Positions 8,471-16,684 of a DNA stretch of 64,000 nucleotides are shown here, one piece after another. The DNA is taken from contig CAJUIP010000004.1 in the NCBI GenBank assembly GCA_910586315.1, positions 1-64,000 of the forward strand, read 5' to 3'. The notes under the pieces are model-generated. The model was given only the letters and a program-made list of their open reading frames with translations. It was not told the DNA's origin and made no database searches. Position numbers and translations under genes: made by a program. Source of the DNA: an uncultured Lachnospiraceae bacterium. Lineage in GTDB: Bacteria > Bacillota > Clostridia > Lachnospirales > Lachnospiraceae. Position 1 is the stretch's first letter; each line of letters opens with the position of its first letter.

Positions 8471-9844
8471 ATGAGGGAACAGTTTGTATGGAAAGAGGAA
8501 TATAATATAGGGGTGGATATCATAGATGAGGAGCATAAACGGCTTTTTGAATCCATCAACAATCTATTCCTTCTCACAGAGAAAAAAAGAGGTTTGCTGG
8601 GTAACATGAATGACAAGCGCGCGTGCCGGAAGGCGCTCGACTTTTTCAAGGAACATGCAATCCAGCACTTTGCAGATGAGGAAGAGTACATGGCCTCGAT
8701 TCATTACGAAGGGCTGGAGCAGCATAAGCGTATACATAAAGGGTTCCGGGAGAATACGCTTCCTGCCCTGGGACAGGAGCTGGAGCGGACCGGATATTCT
8801 CCGGAGGCAGTAGAGCATTTCTTAGGCGTCTGCGCCGGATGGCTCATAGGGCACACCACCATAGAGGATCAGGCGATCACGGGAAAAATGGGAAGCCTGT
8901 TAGGAAATCTTACGGACGGAGAAGAGCTTGAAGTCATAAAAAGGGTAATTACCCAGCTGGCGTATAATATGTTCTGCGTGAAGGTAAAGATGCTCAGTAC
9001 CGGCTATAATGGAGAAAGGTTCGGGAAGGGGATTTATTACCGCCTGGTCTATGGAACGGAGCAGGGGGAAAAGCCGAGAGAGGTTTTTCTGGCTTTTGAG
9101 GAGAAGCTTTTATATGACGCGGTTGGCGGGGGTGAAAAAAACCAGGCAGGAAAGCTCAGAACGTCGCTGCTTCATACTGCCCGGTATACGTTACAGCGGT
9201 TTTCAAGCCGTATGATGAGCTCTGTCTGGCCGGAAACAGACTGGGTGCTCAGGGAAGAAAGCCTTCTCACGTATGAGCAGTTCCAGAAAATATTTAAGGA
9301 GGAGCAGCCGATAGCAAGTCTGTTGTTTGATACAGGAGAGGGATATTTTTCCTGCTGCATTCTGACGCCGCTTCCGTTCCTGGAATCCCTGGGGACGCCG
9401 ATTAAGGCGGAAAATGCGATGGAAGAAGTGATTCACTATGTGCAGGTGAGGGAAGAACGGGAGCGCCAGGCGCCGAAGAAAAAAATCCTGGTCGTGGATG
9501 ATTCTGCAACGATGCGGCAGGGGATGGAGAATCTGCTTAAAGAAGATTATGTGGTTTCTGTGGCGGAATCCGGTGTGGCAGCGCTTCGCGCCGTCACCCT
9601 GGACAAACCGGATCTGATTCTTCTGGATTATGATATGCCAGTCTGCAATGGAAGGCAGACACTGGAAATGCTTCGTTCTGATACCTCGTCCGCGGATATG
9701 CCGGTTATCTTTCTGACCTCCAGAGACGACGCGGAGAGTGTGAAGGGTGTGCTGTCTTTAGGGGTTTCAGGATATATGCTAAAAACCTTAAAACCTGCGG
9801 TGATTAAAGCGCGGATCGACGACTTTTTCACAAAAAAGTCATAG
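8471..9844 (+). CDS. Bacteriohemerythrin-response regulator receiver fusion protein
   Basis: 457 residues. Residues 1-140 are a hemerythrin domain with the di-iron ligand pattern DEEHKRLFE, HAIQHFADEEEYM, HKRIHKGF and HTTIEDQ, expected to bind O2 or sense oxygen or iron state. Residues about 155-325 are a mixed domain whose outline recalls CheX-type phosphatases; that match is tentative. Residues about 336-455 are a receiver domain with VVDDSATMR, phospho-acceptor Asp in LLDYDMP (near 386), a switch Thr in FLTSR and Lys in YMLKTLKP. There is no output DNA-binding domain, so it probably acts by protein contact in a chemotaxis-like or two-component pathway. It has no obvious Shine-Dalgarno next to the ATG. 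Confidence 0.82.
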   Translation: MREQFVWKEEYNIGVDIIDEEHKRLFESINNLFLLTEKKRGLLGNMNDKRACRKALDFFKEHAIQHFADEEEYMASIHYEGLEQHKRIHKGFRENTLPALGQELERTGYSPEAVEHFLGVCAGWLIGHTTIEDQAITGKMGSLLGNLTDGEELEVIKRVITQLAYNMFCVKVKMLSTGYNGERFGKGIYYRLVYGTEQGEKPREVFLAFEEKLLYDAVGGGEKNQAGKLRTSLLHTARYTLQRFSSRMMSSVWPETDWVLREESLLTYEQFQKIFKEEQPIASLLFDTGEGYFSCCILTPLPFLESLGTPIKAENAMEEVIHYVQVREERERQAPKKKILVVDDSATMRQGMENLLKEDYVVSVAESGVAALRAVTLDKPDLILLDYDMPVCNGRQTLEMLRSDTSSADMPVIFLTSRDDAESVKGVLSLGVSGYMLKTLKPAVIKARIDDFFTKKS

Positions 9845-9855
9845 TAAACCCTCAT

Positions 9856-9989
9856 GCCTGCCATCAGGCACCACCATGCATGAAAGTGTTTCCTATGAGC
9901 CTCCGGCGGGTGTGCAGAAAACGGGAGTGGAAGATGCCGCTTCGCGGCCCCGTTTTCGCACGTTCAGCGCTTCGGCGCTGAACTTTCAT
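9856..9989. repeat. Hairpin-rich intergenic element
   Basis: A compact set of inverted repeats follows the hemerythrin gene: GCCTG-CCAT-CAGGC (9856-9869), an outer pair ATGAAAGT (9880-9887) and ACTTTCAT (9982-9989), a mid stem pairing GAAAACGGG with CCCGTTTTC, and a perfect GTTCAGCGC-TTCG-GCGCTGAAC stem (9962-9983). It is non-coding and looks like a REP/MITE-type structured repeat; I found no second copy in the window. Confidence 0.5.
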
Positions 9990-10002
9990 AATAATTAAAA
10001 AA

Positions 10003-10058
10003 ATCCTGTGAATATCCGAAAGTTATTTAAGAAAGTATGGATTTCACAGGATATTTTT
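10003..10058. terminator. Bidirectional terminator
   Basis: ATCCTGTGAA (10003-10012) pairs with TTCACAGGAT (10043-10052), with A-rich sequence before and T-rich sequence after. It lies between two convergent genes (hemerythrin-receiver and DAHP synthase) and can serve both strands. Confidence 0.7.
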
Positions 10059-10108
10059 ATTTATAGAAAAGACCCTGCCGTCTGCGTTCACACGAACAAA
10101 ACCGGCCT

Positions 10109-11122
10109 TCAGGAGTTTAAAATCCGAAAGAAGTCCACGGAACGGTTGATTTTCTTCATCAGATCGTCAAACATTCCGGGCGTCAGAGACTGAGCTCCGT
10201 CACAGAGGGCCTTCTCCGGGTTGTTGTGGACCTCAATCATTAAGCCGTCAGCTCCGGCTGCAATGGCTGCCAGGGCGAGAGGCTCCACCATGAAGCGGAT
10301 TCCGGCGGCATGGCTGGGGTCGATGATGACAGGAAGATGAGTTTTTGACTTCAGCATGGGAACGGCGGAGATGTCCAGGGTGTTCCGCATGGAGGTCTCA
10401 AAGGTACGGATTCCACGCTCGCAGAGAATTACGTTTTCATTCCCCCCGGCCATGATGTATTCGGCACTCATTAACAGCTCATCCAGAGTGTTGGCAAGGC
10501 CGCGTTTTAACAGGACGGGCTTCTTGATTTTCCCCAGTTCTTTCAGAAGTTCAAAATTCTGCATGTTGCGGGCACCTACCTGAATCACGTCCACGTCGTT
10601 AAAAAGGGACAGATGTTCCGGGCTCATGATTTCGGTGACCACCGGAAGACCTGTGGCTTTTTTTGCCTCCAGAAGGAGATCCAGCCCCTGCTCATGGAGC
10701 CCCTGAAAGGCATAGGGGGAGGTTCTGGGTTTAAAAGCGCCGCCGCGGAGCAAATGAGCGCCGGACCGCTTCACATCCTCGGCCACTTCAATGATTTGCT
10801 CCTTTGTCTCAATGGAGCAGGGTCCTGCAATCACCTGGAAATGGCCGCCGCCGATTTTTTTTCCGGCGATGTCTATGACAGTCCGTTCCGGATGCATGGA
10901 AAGATTCGCTTTTTTATAGGGTTCCCGGATCCGGCGGACGTCCTCGACCACATCCATGGCCCGGAGCCAGTCTTCGTGAACGGCGGTGGTATCGCCGATG
11001 AGGCCGATTAAGGACGCTTCCGTGCCCTCGGAGAGATGGAGCTTAAACCCCTGGTCTGTGAGTCTGGTTTTCAATTCTTCGACCTTCTGCGGATTGGCGC
11101 CGCGTTTTAAAATAATAATCAT
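10109..11122 (-). CDS. aroF: 3-deoxy-7-phosphoheptulonate (DAHP) synthase
   Basis: 337 residues of the AroA-I-beta/KdsA-like class. DAHP synthase condenses phosphoenolpyruvate and erythrose-4-phosphate in the first step of the shikimate pathway. Residues 1-70 form the ferredoxin/ACT-like regulatory domain found in the Thermotoga-type enzyme. The barrel starts near residue 90 and carries the signatures VIAGPCSIE, LLRGGAFKPRTSPYAFQG, LKRGL and DPSHAAG. The ribosome site is AGGAGG before ATG 11122. It is preceded by a Phe/Tyr-rich leader peptide and a terminator that form an apparent attenuator, consistent with a first-committed-step enzyme controlled by aromatic amino acid supply. No other aro genes are adjacent. 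Confidence 0.93.
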   Translation of the reverse strand: MIIILKRGANPQKVEELKTRLTDQGFKLHLSEGTEASLIGLIGDTTAVHEDWLRAMDVVEDVRRIREPYKKANLSMHPERTVIDIAGKKIGGGHFQVIAGPCSIETKEQIIEVAEDVKRSGAHLLRGGAFKPRTSPYAFQGLHEQGLDLLLEAKKATGLPVVTEIMSPEHLSLFNDVDVIQVGARNMQNFELLKELGKIKKPVLLKRGLANTLDELLMSAEYIMAGGNENVILCERGIRTFETSMRNTLDISAVPMLKSKTHLPVIIDPSHAAGIRFMVEPLALAAIAAGADGLMIEVHNNPEKALCDGAQSLTPGMFDDLMKKINRSVDFFRILNS

Positions 11123-11235
11123 AATACATTTCCTCCTGTGATCAATAAAGTAAGCCAGGCAAGGCCGGCCCTTGGCAAAGCGATTTTGGATGGCTATGTG
11201 CCATAATGGTTCAGAAACTGTCTGAACAGTTGCAT

Positions 11236-11267
11236 AAAAAAACGGTGTCTGCTGCGTGCAAACACCG
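11236..11267 (-). terminator. Attenuator terminator upstream of DAHP synthase
   Basis: Read on the minus strand, CGGTGTTTGC and GCAGACACCG form a stem with one mismatch around a five-base loop (11267-11243), directly followed by seven U residues. It sits 18 bp after the leader-peptide stop codon and 113 bp before the aroF start, the arrangement expected for a transcription attenuator and not a gene-end terminator. Confidence 0.75.
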
Positions 11268-11284
11268 GCTCCTTTTTGTTCCTG

Positions 11285-11398
11285 TTATAGGTGGGAATTC
11301 GGAGAGGTTTGATTCACACAGCAAAAACAGTCCGCGCTGGTAAAATAGCCCGGAAAATAATAGAAGAAATAAGATGTATTGGATGTCAGATTCTTCAT
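11285..11398 (-). CDS. Phe/Tyr-rich leader peptide of the DAHP synthase gene
   Basis: A 37-codon ORF too short for routine calling. It begins MKNLTSNTSYFFYYFPGYF, so nine of ten positions 10-15 and 18-19 are Tyr or Phe codons broken only by Pro-Gly. GGGGAGG lies 11 nt upstream of the ATG (11416-11410). It sits between a near-perfect promoter and a terminator hairpin in front of aroF. A segment within its codons 26-28 (UGCUGUGUG) can pair with CACGCAGCA in the terminator loop and 3' arm, which gives a plausible antiterminator. Known logic of trp and pheA attenuation predicts that ribosome stalling at these codons when Phe- or Tyr-tRNA is scarce lets aroF be transcribed. The mechanism is inferred. 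Confidence 0.72.
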   Translation of the reverse strand: MKNLTSNTSYFFYYFPGYFTSADCFCCVNQTSPNSHL

Positions 11399-11472
11399 GA
11401 CCGCTGTGTCCTCCCCGAATTTTATGTAACCGTTCAGATTCTGTTGAAGGGTTATATTTTTTAGCTGTGAAC

Positions 11473-11501
11473 ATCATAACGCCAAAGGGAACGTTTGTCA
11501 A
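11473..11501 (-). promoter_or_regulatory. Sigma-A promoter of the aroF leader transcript
   Basis: Minus strand TTGACA (11501-11496), 17-bp spacer, TATGAT (11478-11473). The start point is near 11466, giving a leader of about 345 nt before aroF. Confidence 0.78.
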
Positions 11502-11577
11502 CAAAAAATTTAATGATTTAAAGCGTGACGCTTTTAATTGATAAAATTCCGTTACTCCAAATAATTTTCAAGTAACA

Positions 11578-12180
11578 CTATGAAAGTGAAACCGTGGCGG
11601 CAATGATTTCCACACAGGCTTCAATGCCAAGTTTCCCGCTGTTTAAGCACAGGTCATAATTTTTTGGCTTCCCCCATTCATTGCCGCTGTAATACTGGTA
11701 GTATTCCAGGCGTTTTCTGTCAATAGCCCGGATTCTGGATTCCATTTTCCTTGCGTCCGCATCCGTTTCCCGCTCAAGAGACAAAAGCCGTTCCACTCGT
11801 TTTTTTAAGCTGGAACAGATGAAAACGGCAAAGGGGTCGTCGGCAATCACATCAGAACAGCGCCCGATGAGAACACAGGGACCATCCTGGGCCAGTTTTT
11901 TAATGATTTTTGACTGGATGACGAAAAGCTGGTCGGAGACTGGAATCTCATAATGGTTTGAGAAGGGATCAATGGCGGCGTATTTGTAGTCGATCCGCTC
12001 CCGGTTTCCAATGGATTCATCATTGGCATGGAAGATCTCTTCTGCGATACTGCTGTCTTCGGAAGCCATGGAAATCAGTTCTTTGTCGTAAAATGGAATT
12101 CCCAGTTTTTTTGCAAGCCGGAATCCGATTTCACGTCCGCCGCTTCCAAATTCCCGGCTGATGGTGATTACTTTGCTCAT
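11578..12180 (-). CDS. Cytidylate kinase-like family protein
   Basis: 200 residues of the AAA_26/cytidylate kinase-like family common in Clostridia. The amino terminus SREFGSGGREIGFRLA is the modified P-loop typical of this group. PFYDKELI follows, then CVLIGRCSDVI, and a DRKRLEYYQYYSGNEWG segment corresponding to the nucleotide-binding lid. It probably phosphorylates a nucleotide or related small molecule, but family members have not been shown to be the housekeeping CMP kinase. It is monocistronic with its own promoter: minus strand TTGGAA, 17 bp, TATGAT at about 12229-12257. The ribosome site is GGAGGG. Confidence 0.8.
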   Translation of the reverse strand: MSKVITISREFGSGGREIGFRLAKKLGIPFYDKELISMASEDSSIAEEIFHANDESIGNRERIDYKYAAIDPFSNHYEIPVSDQLFVIQSKIIKKLAQDGPCVLIGRCSDVIADDPFAVFICSSLKKRVERLLSLERETDADARKMESRIRAIDRKRLEYYQYYSGNEWGKPKNYDLCLNSGKLGIEACVEIIAATVSLS

Positions 12181-12257
12181 AGATATCCCTCCTGTTGATT
12201 TAAGTTGCGAGTAGTTACATCATAACACATTTTCTGCGCTTTTCCAACAATTCTCTT

Positions 12258-12526
12258 TTTTTTCCAGGTGTTTTAAAGGAAGTCTTTTGAGCGTATCATA
12301 TGTTTTTGTGGATTTTTCAGGCATTTTGTGCTATTTTAAATCGTAATATGGAATGATACCAGTATTACCTTGCGGGTATTTCATTCACCGGAATTTCCGC
12401 AAAGTAGTGCCAGTGTACTGTCTGCATGATATCCGACAAATTCTGCAGAACAGCGTACCCCGCTTTGCCGATGGGCGAACAGACAATCATGACATAAAAA
12501 ATATAAAGAATACGGAAAGGCAGTTT
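12258..12526 (+). promoter_or_regulatory. Structured leader upstream of metF
   Basis: This gene-free stretch precedes metF. Two inverted repeats can be drawn: GAATGATACC with GGGTATTTCATTC (about 12352-12392), and GTACTGTCTGCA with TGCAGAACAGCGTAC (about 12416-12463). A weak promoter TTGTGG-17-TGCTAT lies around 12310-12338. I do not see the SAM-I, SAM-II or S-box sequence blocks, nor a cobalamin box. It is a candidate regulatory leader of unassigned type. Confidence 0.3.
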
Positions 12527-13387
12527 ATGAAAATCAGAGATATTCTGGCGCAGGAAAAGCCTGTGCTTTCCTTTGAAGTGTTTCCGCCCAAAAGAGACGA
12601 TGCCTATGAGGTGGTGGAGAAGGCGGCTTCCGAAATAGCAAAGCTTTCCCCCTCGTTTATGAGCGTAACCTACGGGGCCGGCGGCGGAACAAGCAAACAT
12701 ACAGTGGACATTGCGGCCGGCCTGGCAAAACATTACGGGGTCACTTCCATGGCCCATTTATCCTGTGTTTCCTCCACCAGAGAGCATGTGAGAAGCATGG
12801 TGGAGCAATTTAAGGAAAACGGGATTGAGAATATTCTGGCTCTTCGCGGGGATATTCCGGCGGACGGCCACGTGGAGAAGGACTACCGCTATGCCAGCGA
12901 GCTGGTTTTGGAACTTAAGCGCATGGGAGACTTCTGCATTGGAGGGGCCTGTTATCCGGAAGGCCATCCTGAGTCTAAAAACAAGGAGGAGGACATTCTC
13001 CATCTGAAGGAAAAAGTGGACGCCGGCTGCGATTTTCTGACGACCCAGATGTTTTTTGACAACAACCTGTTTTACAATTTCCTCTACCGGATCCGGGATA
13101 AGGGAATCAGAGTCCCTGTTGTGGCAGGAATCATGCCGGTGACCAATGCCAAGCAGATCAGGAGGATTCTTTCCATGTCCGAAACGTACCTGCCTATACG
13201 GTTTAAGATGCTGTTAGATAAGTTTGGCGACAATCCGGCCGCCATGAAGCAGGCGGGAATTGCGTATACAACGGAGCAGATTATTGATCTGGTGGCAAAT
13301 GACGTCCACGCGATCCATATTTATTCCATGAACAGGCCGGATGTGGCGGAGCAGATCAAAAAGAGCCTTTCGGAAATTATTGTTTAA
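12527..13387 (+). CDS. metF: Methylenetetrahydrofolate reductase
   Basis: 286 residues, normal for bacterial MetF, which makes 5-methyl-THF for methionine synthesis. The family start KIRDILAQEKPVLSFEVFPPK sets ATG 12527; the frame is open upstream to an ATG at 12353 but that extension is unlike any MetF. Conserved features are SFEVFPPKRD (catalytic Glu), SVTYGAGG, LALRGD, and the TTQMFFDN loop near the flavin. It heads a three-gene operon with the MetH-reactivation protein (12 bp downstream) and metH. In Clostridia MetF may draw electrons from ferredoxin or NADH partners; no MetV-like partner is adjacent. Confidence 0.92.
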   Translation: MKIRDILAQEKPVLSFEVFPPKRDDAYEVVEKAASEIAKLSPSFMSVTYGAGGGTSKHTVDIAAGLAKHYGVTSMAHLSCVSSTREHVRSMVEQFKENGIENILALRGDIPADGHVEKDYRYASELVLELKRMGDFCIGGACYPEGHPESKNKEEDILHLKEKVDAGCDFLTTQMFFDNNLFYNFLYRIRDKGIRVPVVAGIMPVTNAKQIRRILSMSETYLPIRFKMLLDKFGDNPAAMKQAGIAYTTEQIIDLVANDVHAIHIYSMNRPDVAEQIKKSLSEIIV

Positions 13388-13399
13388 AAGGGTGATTCC

Positions 13400-14095
13400 A
13401 TGGAGACGGACAGAAAAGAGATATACCGCTATCTGGGCTATGGCGTCCATCCGGTGGATGAGGAGACCAGAAAGCTGGTGGAAACATGTATGGAAGAACT
13501 GGAACGGGCAGAAGCACACAAGGCGGTCATGCGGGAGTTCCCTTTAACCGTAACGGAGGACGGCTTTATTGACGGCGGCTGTTTTCGCACAAAAAGCAGG
13601 AATCTTTTAAAGAACCTGGGCGGCTGCGACCGGATTCTTGTGATGGCAGCGACCCTGGGGGCCGGGGTAGACCGCCTTTTGCTCCGCTATGGAAAGCTTT
13701 CTGTTTCCAGGGCCGTTGTGATGCAGGCCGCGTCCGCGGCCATGGTGGAGGCCTGGTGTAATGAAGTCTGTACCGGATGGAAACGGGCGTATGAGGCCAG
13801 AGGTCTGTATCTGCGGCCGAGATTTTCCCCCGGCTACGGAGATTTTTCCCTTTCCTGCCAGGAACAGATTTTAAATGGACTGGAAGCGGGAAAACGGCTT
13901 GGAATCACGCTGACGGAAGGCGGCCTCATGATGCCTTCTAAGTCGGTGACCGCCGTAATCGGGGTCGGCGCTTACAAAGAGCTCTGTCCTGTGGAGGGCT
14001 GTGAGGCCTGCACGAAGACAGACTGCCTTTATCGGAGAGAAACTAAATTGGATGATATCCGGAAAGAAATGGAGGCCAGGCATGGGAATATGTGA
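13400..14095 (+). CDS. Stand-alone methionine synthase activation-domain protein
   Basis: 231 residues corresponding to the AdoMet-binding reactivation domain that is the carboxyl terminus of full-length MetH. The motif RPRFSPGYGDFSLSCQ (near residues 137-152) is the AdoMet-binding signature, and C-rich CPVEGCEACTKTDCLYR is at the end. The adjacent MetH lacks this domain, so this protein most likely supplies reductive methylation of cob(II)alamin in trans. Its last 14 bp overlap metH, which indicates translational coupling and matched amounts. Split activation domains are known in Firmicutes and Thermotoga. Confidence 0.85.
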   Translation: METDRKEIYRYLGYGVHPVDEETRKLVETCMEELERAEAHKAVMREFPLTVTEDGFIDGGCFRTKSRNLLKNLGGCDRILVMAATLGAGVDRLLLRYGKLSVSRAVVMQAASAAMVEAWCNEVCTGWKRAYEARGLYLRPRFSPGYGDFSLSCQEQILNGLEAGKRLGITLTEGGLMMPSKSVTAVIGVGAYKELCPVEGCEACTKTDCLYRRETKLDDIRKEMEARHGNM

Positions 14096-16643
14096 AGAGA
14101 TAAGAAAAAAGCGGATATTTTTTGACGGAGGAATGGGAAGCCTTCTGCAGGCCAGAGGCCTCAAGCCGGGGGAGCTTCCGGAAACCTGGAACCTTTCGCA
14201 TCCTGACCAGATTGAACGGATCCACAGGGAATATCTGGAGGCCGGGGCGGATGTGGTGACGGCCAATACCTTTGGCCTTAACAGGTTCAAATTTAAGGAA
14301 GAGGACGGATACTCCGTAAAGGAGATGGCGGCTGCGGCCGTAAGCCATGCAAGGCGGGCGGTAAAGGCCGCAGGGCATGGGTATGTGGCTCTGGATCTGG
14401 GCCCTACGGGGAAGCTTTTGGCTCCTTACGGCAGCCTGGAATTTGAGGATGCCTGCGACGCGTATAAAGAGGTGGTGGAAGCCGGAGAGAAGGCCGGGGC
14501 CGATCTTGTCATCATCGAAACCATGGGGGACAGCTACGAGCTTAAGGCCGCAGTGCTGGCGGCAAAGGAGGCGGGGACTCTGCCCGTGTTTGCCACGGTG
14601 ACCCTGGATGAAAGGGGGAAAATGCTGACCGGAGGCAGTGTGGAGTCGGTAACTGCCCTTTTAGAGGGACTTGGGGCGGATGTAATCGGTTTAAACTGCG
14701 GCCTGGGGCCCATCCAGCTTCTTCCTTTTTTAAAGTGTATGTACGCGGTTTCCTCCACTCCCATTCTTGTAAATCCCAATGCGGGACTTCCGCGAAATGA
14801 GGGAAAAACCACGGTATATGACATTGATTCTGACACCTTTGCGGCGGCCATGAAGGAAATGGCCGAAAACGGGGCTTCGATTTTGGGCGGATGCTGCGGA
14901 ACCACACCGGAGCATATAAAAAAGACCAGGAAGCTCTGCTTTTCGCTGCCTCTTCCGGCGGTGGAAAAGAAACGGAGGACTGTGATTTCTTCTTATTCCC
15001 ATGCCGTGGAATTCGGCGGTCGTCCGGTGATTATCGGAGAGCGTATCAATCCCACCGGGAAGCCGCGGTTTAAGCAGGCCTTAAAGGAACATGACTTAAA
15101 CTATATTCTGAATGTGGCAGCGGCCCAGCAGGAGAGCCGGGCGGATGTTCTGGATGTGAATGTGGGCCTTCCGGGAATTGACGAGCCGAAAATGATGGCG
15201 GATGTGGTGAAGGAGCTTCAGAGCGTGGTGGATCTGCCTCTTCAGATCGATACCTCCAACATAAAAGCCATGGAGCAGGCCATGCGCCTGTATAATGGAA
15301 AGCCGTTAGTAAATTCGGTGAACGGAAAGCGGGAGGTGATGGAGGCGGTGTTTCCGTTAGTAAAGCATTACGGCGGCGTCGTGGTGGCTCTCTGTCTGGA
15401 CGAGGACGGAATCCCCGATACGGCGGACGGACGGATTGCAGTGGCGGAAAAAATCTATGAAACAGCGGCCTCCTACGGAATCGGAAGGGAAGATATTCTG
15501 GTGGACGCCCTCTGTATGGCGGTGAGCGCTGACAAAAACGGAGCTCTCACCACTCTGGAAACGGTGCGGCGGATTACAGAGGAGTATGGAGGAAAAACGG
15601 TTCTGGGGGTATCCAATGTGTCCTTTGGCCTTCCGATGAGAGAGCATATCAACGCGGCCTTTTTCCTGATGGCACTGAAAAACGGACTTTCGGCGGGAAT
15701 TATCAATCCCAATTCCAGGGCCATGATGTCTGTCTATGACAGCTTTCTTGTTCTGACGGCGCAGGATGAAAACTGCGGGCGGTATATCGGCGTCTATGGA
15801 CCGGAGGAGGAAGAAAAGAAGAGGGCGAAGGAGCGGGAGAAACAGGAGAATGCCCGGATAAGAGAGGAAGAGCGGAAGGAAGCAGGAAAGAAAGCAGGGC
15901 AGGAAACAGGGAAGGAAGAGAAGAAGGAAAAAGGAAAGAAAGAAGGAGAAGAAATAGGAAAGAAAGAAGGAAAGGAAGCGGAAACAGGAGCAGAAACAGA
16001 AAAAGATAAAGGTTCGGCAGAAGCGGTTTCCTCTTTAAAAAAATGTATTTTAAGGGGAATGGCGGACGGTGCCAGAAAAGCGGCCGGGGAAGCCCTTAAA
16101 ACAAGAGAGGCCCTTTCCATCATAAACAGCGATCTGATTCCGGCTTTGGATGAGGTGGGAAAGGGATTTGAGGCCGGGAGCGTATTTCTCCCTCAGCTTC
16201 TCATGAGCGCCGAGGCCGCCAGGGCGGCTTTTGCCGTGATGAAAGAGAGGATGGCGGCGGACGGCGCGCCGGTAAAAAAGAGAGGGACCGTGATTCTGGC
16301 CACCGTAAAGGGCGACATCCATGATATCGGAAAGAATATTGTAAAGGTACTTTTGGAAAATTATGGATTTCAGGTTCTGGATTTGGGCCGGGATGTGGCG
16401 CCGGAGGCTGTGACGGACTGTGCCGTGAGGGAACATGCTCCCGTGGTGGGATTAAGCGCTCTTATGACCACAACGGTTCCTTCCATGGAGGAGACCATCA
16501 GGCAGCTAAAAAGCAGGGCCCCCTGGGTAAAGATTATGGTGGGCGGGGCCGTTCTCACCAAAGAATACGCGGATTCCATCGGTGCCGACGGGTATTGCGG
16601 GGATGCCATGGACTCGGTGAGATTTGCAATGGAATATGTCTAG
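14082..16643 (+). CDS. metH: Cobalamin-dependent methionine synthase without activation domain
   Basis: 853 residues. ATG 14082 has GGAGG 6 bp upstream and lies inside the end of the preceding gene. Domains in order: homocysteine methyltransferase (about 1-290) with zinc ligands in GLNCG and GGCCGTTPEHI; pterin-binding methyl-THF domain (about 315-580) starting IGERINPTG; a Lys/Glu/Gly-rich low-complexity linker of about 75 residues (roughly 582-650); cobalamin cap helices; and the B12 domain with DIHDIGKN (near 746) and a GLSALMTTT turn. It transfers the methyl group from 5-methyl-THF to homocysteine. The long charged linker is unusual for MetH. The missing reactivation domain is encoded just upstream. 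Confidence 0.93.
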   Translation: MGICEEIRKKRIFFDGGMGSLLQARGLKPGELPETWNLSHPDQIERIHREYLEAGADVVTANTFGLNRFKFKEEDGYSVKEMAAAAVSHARRAVKAAGHGYVALDLGPTGKLLAPYGSLEFEDACDAYKEVVEAGEKAGADLVIIETMGDSYELKAAVLAAKEAGTLPVFATVTLDERGKMLTGGSVESVTALLEGLGADVIGLNCGLGPIQLLPFLKCMYAVSSTPILVNPNAGLPRNEGKTTVYDIDSDTFAAAMKEMAENGASILGGCCGTTPEHIKKTRKLCFSLPLPAVEKKRRTVISSYSHAVEFGGRPVIIGERINPTGKPRFKQALKEHDLNYILNVAAAQQESRADVLDVNVGLPGIDEPKMMADVVKELQSVVDLPLQIDTSNIKAMEQAMRLYNGKPLVNSVNGKREVMEAVFPLVKHYGGVVVALCLDEDGIPDTADGRIAVAEKIYETAASYGIGREDILVDALCMAVSADKNGALTTLETVRRITEEYGGKTVLGVSNVSFGLPMREHINAAFFLMALKNGLSAGIINPNSRAMMSVYDSFLVLTAQDENCGRYIGVYGPEEEEKKRAKEREKQENARIREEERKEAGKKAGQETGKEEKKEKGKKEGEEIGKKEGKEAETGAETEKDKGSAEAVSSLKKCILRGMADGARKAAGEALKTREALSIINSDLIPALDEVGKGFEAGSVFLPQLLMSAEAARAAFAVMKERMAADGAPVKKRGTVILATVKGDIHDIGKNIVKVLLENYGFQVLDLGRDVAPEAVTDCAVREHAPVVGLSALMTTTVPSMEETIRQLKSRAPWVKIMVGGAVLTKEYADSIGADGYCGDAMDSVRFAMEYV

Positions 16644-16649
16644 AATTGA

Positions 16650-16678
16650 TTGACACGTATTTGTCAATGTGGTATATT
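16650..16678 (+). promoter_or_regulatory. Sigma-A promoter of the AgcS symporter
   Basis: TTGACA (16650-16655), 17-bp spacer, TATATT (16673-16678). It begins 7 bp after the metH stop codon, so the symporter is transcribed separately from the methionine operon. Confidence 0.75.
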
Positions 16679-16684
16679 GTAAGA

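Noticed and set aside
11211..11504. 97-codon minus-strand ORF overlapping the aroF leader
   Set aside because: It is in a different frame from the leader peptide, crosses the promoter and terminator, and has no ribosome site.
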